Source: Cyrtodaria siliqua
Taxonomy: Eukaryota; Mollusca; Bivalvia; Adapedonta; Hiatellidae
NCBI GenBank assembly: GCA_037043455.1
Contig: JAWPHD010000243.1
Location: 156,501 to 220,500, forward strand
DNA: 64,000 bases
Direction of reading: 5' to 3'
In this document: positions 45,676-57,868 of the stretch, piece by piece
How positions within the stretch are numbered: position 1 is the first letter of the stretch
Layout: each line of letters opens with the position of its first letter
Notes under the pieces: model-generated
Seen by the model: the letters and a program-made list of their open reading frames with translations, nothing else
Databases searched by the model: none
Told to the model about the DNA's origin: nothing
Position numbers and translations under genes: made by a program

Positions 45676-46393
45676 CTCTCAGCTCCTGTATTTTCACTGG
45701 CTGGAAGTGGGTCTACGGCGGATGTATCACAGTCGGTAGATGATTTCTTGGGTGCGCAGGGCAGTACACAGGATACAGTCCCTGAGGAGCAAGATGCCGA
45801 TTTACCAGACACAGAAGAGGACTCACCAATATTCAGGCTGACCTTTATTAGAAAAGACTCTCCCATATTTGGGCAACTATATTTGCGATGGCACTCAGGT
45901 AAACTCAGTGAACAATTGCGTTTGGCGGGAAATGTAGCAGAAATGAACACCAACACCTCAATCAATTGACGAAATGTTGCACTACTCTGACACACGTAGA
46001 CTGTATTGTTGTCTTAAAACCTGTAAGTCGACTGGATTAATTGACTAGGGTTTGCTATCTCAAATGCATGGAGCCAGTCAATTATGTTCAGTGTTCTGTT
46101 TTCACAGCACTTGTGGGCGAGGTGGGCGTTTTAAAGGTGCTCTAGGCGTCTAAAGGAGATTTTAAAGGGGGCGTTTTAAAACAGCGCTGGGCGTTTAGAC
46201 GGGACTCTTGCGTTCCACCGCTTTTGACAACGTATTCATACACTGCACACAGTCTAGCAAATAGTTCCGAACCGCCATACAAATTCTACTAGTATAACAA
46301 GCAATAAATACATAACTATATATATGTAGGTATATATATATACATACATATTTATCTATATTGGTAGTGTGTTCTAATTATCTCCCTTTAATA

Positions 46394-46537
46394 TACTTCA
46401 ATCTACTGACGTACGCATGCACGCAATCACGCTAGCACGCACGCACGCGCGCACCCACACGCACGAACACACGAACACATGTATGCATATACGCACGCAC
46501 GCACACGCACGCACGCGCACGCACGCACGCACACGCA

Positions 46538-46569
<32 letters not shown>

Positions 46570-47179
46570 CGTAAAAACACGTACATACATTTACACACAC
46601 ACGTACAAACACGCAGACACACGTACGCACACACGCACGCACTCACACACGCACGCACGCACGCACGCACGCACGCTCGCACTCACGCACGCGCGCATAC
46701 ATAAAATGAAGTACACGCACGTACGTATATACATGTACAAAGCGTAATCACGCACACACGCACGCACTCAGATAAAACACGTAAACACACACACGAACAT
46801 ACATGTACACACATGGACACACACGTGCACACATGTACACACACGAACACACATGTACACGTACACACATACATACGAACACACGTACACACACACACGC
46901 ACGCGTGCAAGTACACGCACGCACGAACGTACATACATGTAAACACACGCACGAACTGAATTACAACACGTAAACACACACACGTACAGACAAGTACACA
47001 CATGGACACACACGTAAACACATGTACACACACGTACATACATGTACACAAACACACGCAGGCACGCGCGCACACAAGCACGCGCAACCACATGTATGCA
47101 TGTACGCACGTACGTACGGATGCACGCAAGCACTCTAGCACTCACGCACACGCACGAACACACACACAATTATACGCGC

Positions 47180-47211
<32 letters not shown>

Positions 47212-48318
47212 CCACGCATGTACACGCACGTACGTAAGCACGCGCGCGCACACAAACACACTCGCACGCACGCTAGTACACGCACGTACGTATATACATG
47301 TACACACAAGCCCGGAAGCACTCACAACATGTAAACACACACGTACAGACAAGTACACACATGTACACTCAAGTACACATATGCACAAATACACACGTAC
47401 ATAAATACACACGTACATACATACACACATACTCAGTACACGTACACACACGTAAATACGTACACACACACACAAACACACGCACGCACACACACACACG
47501 CACACACGCGCAGGTACACACACGTACGTACATAAATCTACACACACGCACTCACAACACGTAAATACACACGTACAAACAAGTAACCACATTTACACAC
47601 ACGTGCACACATGTACACATACGTACACATATGCACACAAACATACGTTCACACGCAGACACACGTATGCACACACACACGCACGTACGCAATCACGTAC
47701 ATACACACGAAAGTACACGCACGTATGTATAGACATGTACACGCAGGCACGAAAAAAAAAACTCACAACAGGTAAACACACACTTACTGTCAAGTACACA
47801 CATGTACACACACGTACACACATGTACACAAACGTACAAACATGTACAAATACACACGTACACACATAAATACGTACACACATACACACATACACAGTAC
47901 ACGTACGCATACGTACACACGCACACACAAACGCAAGCACGCATGCACATGCACACGAACACACACACACACACACACACGCTAGTACACTTATGTACGT
48001 GTATTCATGTACACACACGCACGCAAGCACTCACAACACGTCAACACACACCTACAGACAAGTACACACATGTACACACACGTACACACTTGTACAAATA
48101 CACACTTACACACATACACACGTACATACATACACACATACACAGTACACGTACACACACGTACGCACGCACGCACTCACAACACGTAAACACACACGTA
48201 AAGACACGTAACCACATTCACACAAACGTACCCACATGTACACAAACACACGCACGCACGCACGCACGCACGCATGCTAACACGCACGAACACAGGCACA
48301 TAAGCTCGCGCAAACACT
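46394..48318. repeat. 1.9 kb composite (CA/CG/TA) satellite
   Basis: Almost unbroken alternating purine-pyrimidine DNA built from ACAC, ACGC, GTAC and ATGTAC words. A higher-order phrase (CACTCACAACACGTAAACAC) returns at about 46955, 47317, 47550, 47761, 48028 and 48174, about every 150-360 bp. The many open frames on both strands here are artefacts of the repeat. Such DNA readily adopts the Z form. Confidence 0.95.
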
Positions 48319-48454
48319 AAAACTGTGAATTAGTCGTAGCTTAACTGCTAATTATAATTCTGATACATAGTTACCCTAAGAGATAACCAGTCCATTCATG
48401 AATTCATCTGATGCTCTCTTGAAAGAAGTGGGGTTTACCTTCCGTTATCACATC

Positions 48455-48605
48455 ATATTAGGTTATATTGGTACAGCAACCTCAGTGGGAGATGGGATGA
48501 AGTTTCCCATTAGACATGCCTCCGCCAGAGAGCAAACCCACGGGATGCAGAGGTCTGAAGTTCTATAGCCGAGGCCTTATCCACTGAGCTACCGAGGCCG
48601 CTGAT
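48455..48605 (-). mobile_element. tRNA-derived SINE
   Basis: Read on the minus strand from 48605: GGCCTCGGTAGCTCAGTGGA (A box), a degraded B box (GTGGGTTTGCTCT), then GGAGGCATGTCTAATGGG. A typical tRNA-like head with a short unrelated body. Confidence 0.65.
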
Positions 48606-48682
48606 GCTATCTTGAACTTGCAAGGCTGTATATAGTATTGTTAGAGCTGAAATTATTCCACCAACCCCAAACATTGGACACC

Positions 48683-48846
48683 TTAAAGAGACATTTGACT
48701 TTTTCCACACTTTATGCAATTATATTTAATGACAAAATTAACAATTTGTATCATGTACCGGTACTATGAATCAATAATTAGTTTTGATTTAAATTTAATA
48801 AAACAAAAACTCAATAATATGAGGAAGTTGTCAAGTGTGCCTTTAA
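48683..48846. mobile_element. Short MITE (164 bp)
   Basis: Ends TTAAAGAGACATTTGAC and GTCAAGTGTGCCTTTAA are inverted. The terminal words match those of the MITEs at 27.6 and 32.9 kb, but the body is shorter. Confidence 0.6.
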
Positions 48847-48849
48847 AGT

Positions 48850-49640
48850 TAAGTTTTAATACTATTTATATAAGATTGGATAAGAGTGAGATCTTCCGCT
48901 GTTATTACTTATGTGTTAATACAACATCATGCCCAGGGTTCGAAGATTTGTGATGCGTGTAACTAGTTGTAGAAATTATAAGGAGCACATGTGCGATATT
49001 ACAACACTGGTTTTCAGTGGTTTCTAAACACGTAATCGGAAGAAGATTTTATTTTAAATAAAATGCATGTTCCGCGTGGCACCATCTATATGTGTTTAAT
49101 TATGATGGGCTTTCAAGGACGCTCGGTCCGTACAAAAAAAAAACTGGTTTCGGACCGACGGACGCCCGTTAAGGTCTTACGTGAATTATTTATTATAATC
49201 GCATGTGATACCATTTGATATTTATAAAAGTATAACTGAAGAAAACTGAGGAAAAACCTGACACAACCAAACCAGTGACAAAATAAAAGTACACGATTGT
49301 ATGTGTTATAAGCAACCATTAAAAGATAACCAACATGTATGTTTAATTATTTGCCCGAACAAATCCATACTTGTACATTATTAAAATACCAGACACAAGC
49401 AAAATGTGTACTTTAAGTAATCCACCATCACTCAAGCCTGACACAAAGTAATTTTCATAGAAAATTGTGGTACTTCAGTACAATTTGTTAAACTTAAAAC
49501 GCATTATCAGAATACTTCTGTTGTTGTCAATAAATATAATTCAGTCTCGTCACTTTCTTCCTGTTATTCTCAGTTATCTTTGCACTTCGGCATGATAATC
49601 TCATTAGTCTGTGCTATCAAACCATCCATGTTCTGAATGG
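48850..49640. other. Gene-less stretch
   Basis: No gene or repeat structure that I can support. Confidence 0.4.
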
Positions 49641-49647
49641 AAATATG

Positions 49648-49830
49648 TTTAAATGCTCATCAACACATCATAGGTTATTTAGAGCCACCCAGAGATAGAT
49701 GAAGAATACATGACATCAATAGAAATCCACGTCTTACTCTTACTCTAGTTTCTGGTTGCGGCTACGTGCATTGTCAAAGAACACACCAACGAAACTCGGT
49801 GGCACCGCAGAGGTTTGATCCCGGGTCGTC
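49648..49830 (-). mobile_element. SINE fragment, 38-kb family, diverged
   Basis: Contains GCTCATCAACACATCATAGG, TTATTTAGAGCCACCCAGAG and CAAAGAACACACCAACGA in the same order as the 38138-38430 copy. Confidence 0.55.
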
Positions 49831-50213
49831 AACATTTTATCCCACAGATAATGGCTTGTATTTTGAGTCCATAGTCTGTAAGTCTGCCCTACACCAACTC
49901 CCAGGCAGTTTTGATAGTGTCTAGCTTTTGCAACACCGGATTTAGATTAATCTGAAATGAATAAATTATGTCTAATAAAATTGCTGCATTTAGAAACAAG
50001 TGATCAGTTATTTTCTTCAAAACTGGGTTCGAGATTTTTTTTAATGAAACTATTGCTAGAGGTATAAAGATAAATTGATGTGCAGACATATGCAGTATAA
50101 TTCTGTTATTTTTTTGTAAAGATTGCTGCATCTTTAATACATTTTCTTCAATATGCCAATGCATAACACAATCGTTCTAATTTCTTTTTGATAGCAAATA
50201 CAATATATTTTGG

Positions 50214-50344
50214 TCAGAAGTATCTCAAACGTACTATTTTACTAGGACATGGAACACTGTTCAGTTTTGAGACTGTCCCAATTGGAGCTTCTCTGCACTT
50301 GCCATTGATGATTTGTCCTTCCATCCAGAGACGTATTCTATCCA
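50214..50344 (-). CDS. Possible terminal exon of an unknown gene
   Basis: On the minus strand TTTTTTTGTTTCAG precedes 50344. After two bases of a split codon the frame reads DRIRLWMEGQIINGKC, then VSKLNSVPCPSK, to TGA at 50214-50216. The acceptor looks strong and the residues look protein-like, but no family is recognised and no partner exon was found. It may be chance or a decayed exon. Confidence 0.25.
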
Positions 50345-50918
50345 CTGAAACAAAAAAATACCGTTTATGTCATATTTTGATACTTAATACATGTTTCCAG
50401 TTATAAATGAATATTTGAACTACTGTCCAACATGTAACCTACATGTAGTACAATGTGTGTGGATGCAGGGTGGGTGTGGTAACTGAAAAAGTCTCTGGGC
50501 AGTAAACTGTAAACGGATATCTTCGCTTGTCATGTTTTCGATAAATACTTCAGAAATTATATAAATATAATCTAAATATTAAATATTTTTTCGTTGAAAC
50601 ATGAAGCTCGCAAATATTCCGAGTTTCTCAATAATAACACCCATCTATTTTAATAATATCAGAAAATATGCGCTACTGTTTACATAGATTCCATCAACTC
50701 TCAATCAGAAATGTCTGTGTAACTTACCCAATAATCAGACTTGCCCCTAATTGTGTCATTACTTTACGGTTGAATTTCTCCTTTACTTGAAACCAATGAA
50801 CATTACTATGTCAGTATGTTAAAGGAAGACAATCCAATGATTTCTTAATCATTTTTTGTATTGCCTTCATAGCATGGCAGTCACTTAGGAATCACTTTGT
50901 CCATCGTCGTTGCCATCG

Positions 50919-51157
50919 TCCATCACAAGTTTAATCTGCAACCTAACCTTGGCCATAATAACTTGAAAAGCATTTGGCCTATGTTCATAAAACTTCACAC
51001 ACATCTTCATCTTACCTCAAGAAATGTGTTATACATGACCTATAACTTACTGACTTTCATTTTGGCAGAGTTATGCCTCTTTTTATAGTTCGCTTGTATA
51101 TGCTGAAATAAGCAAAGGCAAGTGACCCAAGTGTTCTGTTGAACATCCTTCTAGTTT
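50919..51157 (+). repeat. Dispersed repeat, copy 2
   Basis: Partner of 12054-12312, with shared TAACCTTGGCCATAA, AAAACTTCACACACATCTTC and a CATCCTTCTAG end. Confidence 0.6.
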
Positions 51158-51510
51158 TGTATGAATTCAGTGAATTGATTTCATAAGTTACCTTTACAGT
51201 CCCACTCGAGGGCAATTACTAGTGTTGGAAAACTTTGAAAATACATTATCCCTCATCTGACTTTGTAAACAACCGACGATTTACTTCCAACCTACAGAGA
51301 TGATATAGAAATTGTGTCAAGCACTATTGACTTTTTGTATAATATGTTACCGTCACTTTTGCATTAAACTGATTTAAAATGTATGCTCTTCCAAAAAGGT
51401 ATACACGCTTGCTAACTCTTGCGTTTACATGTTCTAGTAAATTGTAAAACAGATCCATATTTGATTTTAAAACGTTAAATGCAGTAAATCACAAGTTTTT
51501 GTTTGTTTTT

Positions 51511-52620
51511 AGCTCTACTGATCAAAGATCAGCAGAGTTTTACCGTGGTGCGGTGTCTGCCCTTAACTGTTTTGTAGCGACTACTCCTCTGAAACTACTG
51601 GATGGATTTTCATGAAACTTTACAGGAATGTAGCCCATGATGTCTAGTTTTTAAAAAAACAAGTTTGTAGCGACTACTTCTTGAAAACCATAAGTGATAT
51701 TCATATGGGCCTTTTTCTAAAATAATCAACATGACATGTTGTTGGTCCTTGTCGATATGGCACCGAGCGTCCATCTTTGTTTACATAGAGTCATATAGTA
51801 AAAACTTGTAGCGACTACTCCTCTGAAACTACTGGACGGATTTTCATGAACCTTCACAGGAATGTTGCTCTTGATGTCTAGTTTATCCTAGAAACATTTT
51901 AGGTCGGCTGGAAGTTCAAGATGGCCACCACGAATAAAAATAGATTTTAAAAAAACATTTGGAGCGACTTCTTCTTGAAAACTATAACTGATATTTATAT
52001 GGGACTTTATCTAAAATGATCAGCATGACAAGATATTGATCCTTGTCGAAAATTATTTTGATTCGACATCAAACATGGCCGCCAACAGCCATCTTTGTTT
52101 ACATAGAGTAACATAATAAAAACTTGTTGAGACTACTATGAAACTACTTGACGGATTTTCATGAAACTTCACAGGAATATTGCACTTGATGTCTAGTTGA
52201 TCCTAGCATAATTTCAGGTCGGCCGCTATTTCAAGATGGTCTCCCTGGCTAAATATGTTGCTCTTGATGTCTAGTCGATCCTACCAAAATTTCAGGTTGG
52301 CCGGAATTTCAAGATGGTCACCATTGCTAAAGATAATTAAAAAAATAAATAAATTTGTAACGACTACTTCTTAAAAACTATAAGTGATATTTAATCAGAT
52401 ATGGAACTTTTTCTAAAATGACCAGCATGACATGATGTTGGCCCTTGTTGAAAATTATTTTGATTCGACATTAAACATGGCAACCAGCGACATCTTTGTT
52501 TACATAGAGTTATATAGTAAACATTTGTAGCGACTACTCTTCTGAAACTACTTGACAGATTTTCATAAAACTTCACATTAATGCTAATCTAGCCATCAAC
52601 TCCTATCAATAGCATTTCAG
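51511..52620 (+). repeat. Tandem repeat, about 240-400 bp units, four copies
   Basis: The phrase GTAGCGACTACTCCTCTGAA, with CGGATTTTCATGAAACTTCA after it, recurs at about 51575, 51810, 52128 and 52528. CATCTTTGTTTACATAGAGT and a TTCAAGATGGCCACC-like phrase occur in each unit. From memory this resembles a widespread bivalve repeat. Confidence 0.75.
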
Positions 52621-53157
52621 GGTCATTGACCTCTTGTTGCTGTCCGTTTTCAGAGATATAAACAATAATCCAAGCCTTCCTTCTCTTTGCCAGATGCATT
52701 TTACAAGGTGGCACTCACAACAGCATTAATGGAGTTTATCAAAACTTCATCAAAATGTGAAACTCATTGAAAGGAAGCACTGGATTGTTATTCAGGTCGG
52801 TTGGTCAAAGTTCTAGGTTGCTGTTAATTTAAATAAAAAAAAATCTCAATAACTTTACTTTCCCTTGAGGGTTGTCTTATGAAATTTGGCAGGATTGAGG
52901 AGTATCCATTATTTGACGGTGGGTGGTTTCACATATAGTGGACTTGTACTTCGCTGAATTTGCTTGTTTTCACTGGGTTTCTTTTTAATGAAGTGTTGGA
53001 ATTAATTTATAAGCATAACCTGCAGCTTCATCTGGCACATACAAAGGACATACTTTAAGAGTTAAGATCAGTGCCTAGAATAGATTATGTAAATATACAT
53101 ACTTTGAAGTAAAATATGTTTAATCTAAATTTAAGTTTGCTGATTAATTGTTGGGAA

Positions 53158-53232
53158 CATCTCTGTAGTGTAAGGAAGCATGCTTTTCTTTCGAGAAAAG
53201 AGATCCAGGTTCAAGTCCTGGCGGGAACCTGG
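53158..53232 (+). tRNA. tRNA-like sequence, probably a pseudogene or SINE head
   Basis: A good T arm (CCAGG-TTCAAGT-CCTGG) and an anticodon-like stem-loop CTTTT-CTTTCGA-GAAAAG (TTC or TCG in the loop) are present. The acceptor stem does not pair and the D arm is poor. More likely a decayed or tRNA-derived repeat than a working tRNA. Confidence 0.25.
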
Positions 53233-53889
53233 CACACTTACTGAGCTGTACAAACTTAGTTCTGGGATAATCACAACTTTAAAATAAATACATATGATAA
53301 AATTGTTCATTACACAATTATACTAGTGTTAAAATATCATTCCATAATATTTATTTGCGCTTCCATAAAAGTGAAGCGGCTATACGTAGTGTTACCCTTA
53401 TCTTGAAATATGGAAATGTTTGTTACTGTATATAATACATTCATCCGAACTGGCATTTTGAAATCAGACAAAAACAAAAAGCAAAAACAAAATGAAACTA
53501 TAATGCTTTGAATACACTTATTTGTTTTATTTATATAGTACTGAAGTCGGCAAACACAGATTGTGTCCCTTCCCCAATTTTGGACATGTGTCACTTGACT
53601 GATAATCGATCGGTCAAATTCGTGCTAATATGTCATCCTAAAAATATCATCCTTTCACTGATTTTCAGATATGTCCGTACTCCCCATGCTATAATACATG
53701 TATTATAGCTTTTCTTGTTATATATATTTACAACACAATTTGTATCTTTTGCTAATTTGTTTTTCTTGATGTTGACTTTAGAATTGTTAGAAATTAACAT
53801 ATGATGGGATGTACTTTTATTCATGTTTGGTCGATTTGAGTGCTGAATGCAGGAAAATAGTGAGGTTATGTACACATAAAACCGATTTA

Positions 53890-54260
53890 AGTTCAACAGT
53901 AGGACATATTGTCTACTGACCGTTCCACGTCTTTAAACCCGTTTTCTTCACCACTCGCTAATTTGATTTTATTTGTGGTACAGTGTGGACCTATGGTGTC
54001 GTTGCGTTTGTGTGGTGTGGCTTATGTAGAAGAATTTCTTCTCATTTTCGATGCCATCTGACATTTACTACTCTTTCAAGTTGTAATTATGATAGCAAAG
54101 CGTAATTGGTAATGCTTGGTGTACCTGAGAACCTGAATTATACCTCCAGAGTAATTTGTGTCACTGACCGTTCCAAGGTGGTACCCCTGTTGTTAACTGT
54201 TTTATGTTCGTGATGTCGTTGCGTATGTTGTTTCTATATATCCTTGTATATGTTGTTTGT
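53890..54260 (+). repeat. 3' UTR fragments of the 39-43 kb retroelement family
   Basis: The phrase CACTGACCGTTCCAAGG, followed by a GTTCGTGATGTCGTTGCGT-like phrase, occurs twice (about 53917 and 54163). It matches the 3' UTR of the minus-strand retroelement copy near 41440. Confidence 0.45.
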
Positions 54261-54871
54261 TTGGTAAACGTGCTTTTTTACTGAGTTATTAATTCTAAAT
54301 TTCCTGTTTGACTTTTGTATTTCTTTTTATAATGATAATAAGTATAAACATAGTAAATTATTTCTTTAAAGCTAATCCGAGATCCTCATAAAATCGTAAC
54401 CTCTTAGTTTTTAATGTGTTTTTATATAATTGCTGTTTTTACTCCAAATTCAAGTAAAAACAGTTATGTATTCTAATGCGAATAAAACACACATTGAAAC
54501 GAGGTCAAAACGTGTCTAAAACAATGAAATGGCTCAGAAAGAATTTCCGATTATGTTTCAATATTGGTTCATTATGGCTCTACCTAAGGGCATAAGGTTC
54601 GTTCTTCAGGCATAACGAATTAAAACAAATCATTGCGATCGATGTAACGGAATCATACACAGCCTAAATAAACAAACACTTAACAACAACAAAATAGTCA
54701 AATCGTGTACATTGTAAAGATTTATACTATTTAATTGCTACACTGCTTAGGAGTTTGGGTCTTAGGACAGCATGAACATATGCGAAAACTGAAATGCCCA
54801 TCACAGACATATATATTTATACCGTAGTAAAACACGACGACGGGCTTTGTAATGCTGTTATAAGTAAAGTT

Positions 54872-54877
54872 TTTATT
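54872..54877 (-). terminator. Polyadenylation signal AATAAA of the GALNT gene
   Basis: The canonical hexamer on the minus strand, about 105 bases past the stop codon. Confidence 0.5.
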
Positions 54878-54981
54878 AGTTACTGAAAGTCACTGAGCTT
54901 GCTATATGTGTCTACAGTGCTATAATATAATGACCGTTAAAGGTGTTTTTTTAAAAAATAAGCTGTATTGCTTCATTTAGT

Positions 54982-55106
54982 TCACAAGTTTGCTGCTATA
55001 AACTGCCAGCGCTGAGTATCCACTGGTAAACACGGCTCTAACGAGAGTGTATTGTTCACAGAAAGTTGAAGGCAATGGTTGTAAGTGTATGAACAATCTG
55101 TCCATC
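54982..55106 (-). CDS. GALNT last exon: lectin gamma repeat and stop
   Basis: CTATTTCAG| acceptor. Encodes [30 protein letters not shown] and a short tail to TGA (54982-54984). Confidence 0.85.
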
Positions 55107-57837
55107 CTGAAATAGAAAAAAGAAGACATAATACCAACTGTGAAATGCATCTATGTACGTTATTTAATCCGCAGTCATAAGTGCAGGTAACAGGAGACTA
55201 ATCCTGCTTACCGAGTACCAGAAGACTTAATCCGATATAAGATTCATGTACTAGGTTCACCTGAAATATAAGATGGAAACATAATTCAGAGACAAGGTGA
55301 CTAGGTCATCAATCAATCAATCCATCAATCAATCATTCAAATCAATCAATCAATCAACCAAACAACCAATCATCAATCAATCAACCGACCAAACCAACCG
55401 ACCAAACCAACCAACCAACCAATCAATCAATCAATCAAAAGGATTGACAAATGAAAGCACATATGTAGGTTAAAACTCATTTTCGTTAACAATAACTAAA
55501 CCATAACGTCATGGCCCCCATTATCGTGGTTTATCGTGGTGAAACGTGAACTGCGCTACAACCATTCATAATTGTTCTCGATTTCAATGACCTCTGAATT
55601 CAGTAATATATCATCTTTGTTTACATTGACAAAATTGTCTCCCCGTGAATCACTTTTTACCGGATGTCGTGAACTATTCCGATTGGGTCGGAAGATTCCA
55701 TTATTGATAGAGGGTCCCCATTATCGTGGCAAATCGAAAAATGATCCAAATGAGATATTTAAAGGGTAAACCATGTTGTGAAGTCAATCAAAACTTTATT
55801 CAGACAAGGTTTCTTTGATGTAACCTGATTTACACATATAATATCAGCTAAATCTTAAATTGGATAATTGTAGCTGACACATGTTTACTTACCGACTTTT
55901 TGCGTATTGCGTCGGATCACTAATGTACCGTAAAAACTCTAAAAATGTACATATACTTAAGATTTTTGATTTCTTTGCAAATGGTAAGTAAAAAGGAATT
56001 AGGAATATAAATATAGTAATTTTTTTATGTTCTATAATTATTTTAAATCAAAAACACAAGCTTCAAAGCCAGTCCATGATCGCTCTTTCTTCAATTTAAA
56101 CCCACACATCGATAATTTGGCTTGGCAGAGTAATGCTCTTTATTATAGGAAGTACGGTATGTGCTGCGCAATGTCTTTTTATGAATGCCCTTCAGGGAAA
56201 ATGAATAGTCCGAACCGGTGCGACCCAGTAGAAGCAGCGTCTGCATTCTGGGACAACAGACGGATGAATGTAAACACGAAGTAACTTTGTTATGGGGATA
56301 TATATGAGGTAGAAACATTGTCCAAACTTAAACAATAGTTGTTCTTTAACAGATTTGTACTTTTATAATGCTTTAGGAAAATTGATGCAGTTGATTTACC
56401 TTTTATATTCCAAAATTGTTGGAGATTCCCTTCTGGTAAAAATAGCTGACGAGCTGTGACGTCACTCATCGTCGTATATCATAATTATCGCGTGTAATGA
56501 CGTACCATGCTAATGGGAATACCACGATAATGGTGGTCATGACGTTACTAAATACAAAACATGATAAATGCAATACTCTAAATCTATTACACTTTATATT
56601 TTGTTGAACATTTAAAAAGAGGTCGGTTAACCAAAAACGAAAGGAATATATAAATTATACAACAGTTATCATCGACCTACCTACCTAGAACACACTATAC
56701 TTTGAAGTTTTTTTTATTCGCTTGTGTTCATATTAATTAGCTTACCTCTGTAGTTTTCCATTTCTGGTTAGCTGTATATTTACATAATGAAAACGACAGT
56801 CTACGAGAGGCATCTATAGAATTAAGGCAGCCGTCATATGCCCTGATATCCTCCAGAACCGTCATTCGCCACAGCTAAGGTAAAAAAGGGAGATTTAGAT
56901 GCATTGCTTAAATATTTTTGTTAAACATTTCCAATAATCAAATACGTACAGGATTAATTTTAATAAACAATGAAGAGACTAAAGTCAAACGCGCATTAAC
57001 AAACAGGCACATTTTTTTTCCCCAATAGTATGTACAACATAAGGAAACAAGAGGTCTGTAGACGCGTTACTGGCTAACAAGGCTCTTGTGACACTATAGG
57101 AAGTTAGCTATCTAATATCTGTATTATGAAAACAATATAAGAGAAGTATATATTTATTTTCAGCTACAACAACATCAGCAGCAGCAACAACAACTACAGG
57201 CAACGGACGCAATTATCGCTTTCTGACATGTGATACTTAACATGACGCCATCTGTCAATTTTTTATCCATTTCAACCAATCAAACCAATACGACACCTCC
57301 GAGAAAAAATAACACGTGCAACTACATCATAACATTAACATATTGTCAATATACTCCGACATCAACAATAGAGCGGAGATGTCTAAGTACTGGCGTTATG
57401 TTAACCTCATAAGTAGCAACATTATCATTAACAACAAACCAAGAAATGTCATAATCATTCGATAACATTAGAATCTACATATTTGCCTGATTTCCAAGCA
57501 TCCCGTGACAAGGCTTCACTTGCACATCAATATCAACTGCGTTGGCGGCCATACTGTCGACACACAACATTGTGTCGTTTTTACTTTTGATCTGAAATCC
57601 AATGTCAACAAGTTATGTGATTAAAAATAAATTAGAACATGTATTAATAAACATCATCATCATCATCATCATCTTCTTCTTCTTCTTCTTCTTCTTCTTC
57701 TTCTTCTTCTTCTTCTTCTTCTTCTACTTCTCTTCTTCTTCTTCTTCTTCTTCTTCTTCTTCTTCTTCTTCGTAATTTTCGTCTTCTTCATATTCGTCGT
57801 CTTCTTCTTCTTCTTCTTCATCTTCTTCTTCTTCTTC

Positions 57838-57868
<31 letters not shown>

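Noticed and set aside
46398..48320. Many open frames of 60-170 codons on both strands
   Set aside because: They arise from the CA/CG/TA repeat; the translations are Cys/Val or His/Thr monotony with no protein character.
53158..53232. Working tRNA gene
   Set aside because: The T arm and an anticodon-like loop are present, but the acceptor stem does not pair and the D arm is poor.
55309..55440. CRISPR-like array
   Set aside because: The tetranucleotide repeats have no spacers and the genome is eukaryotic.
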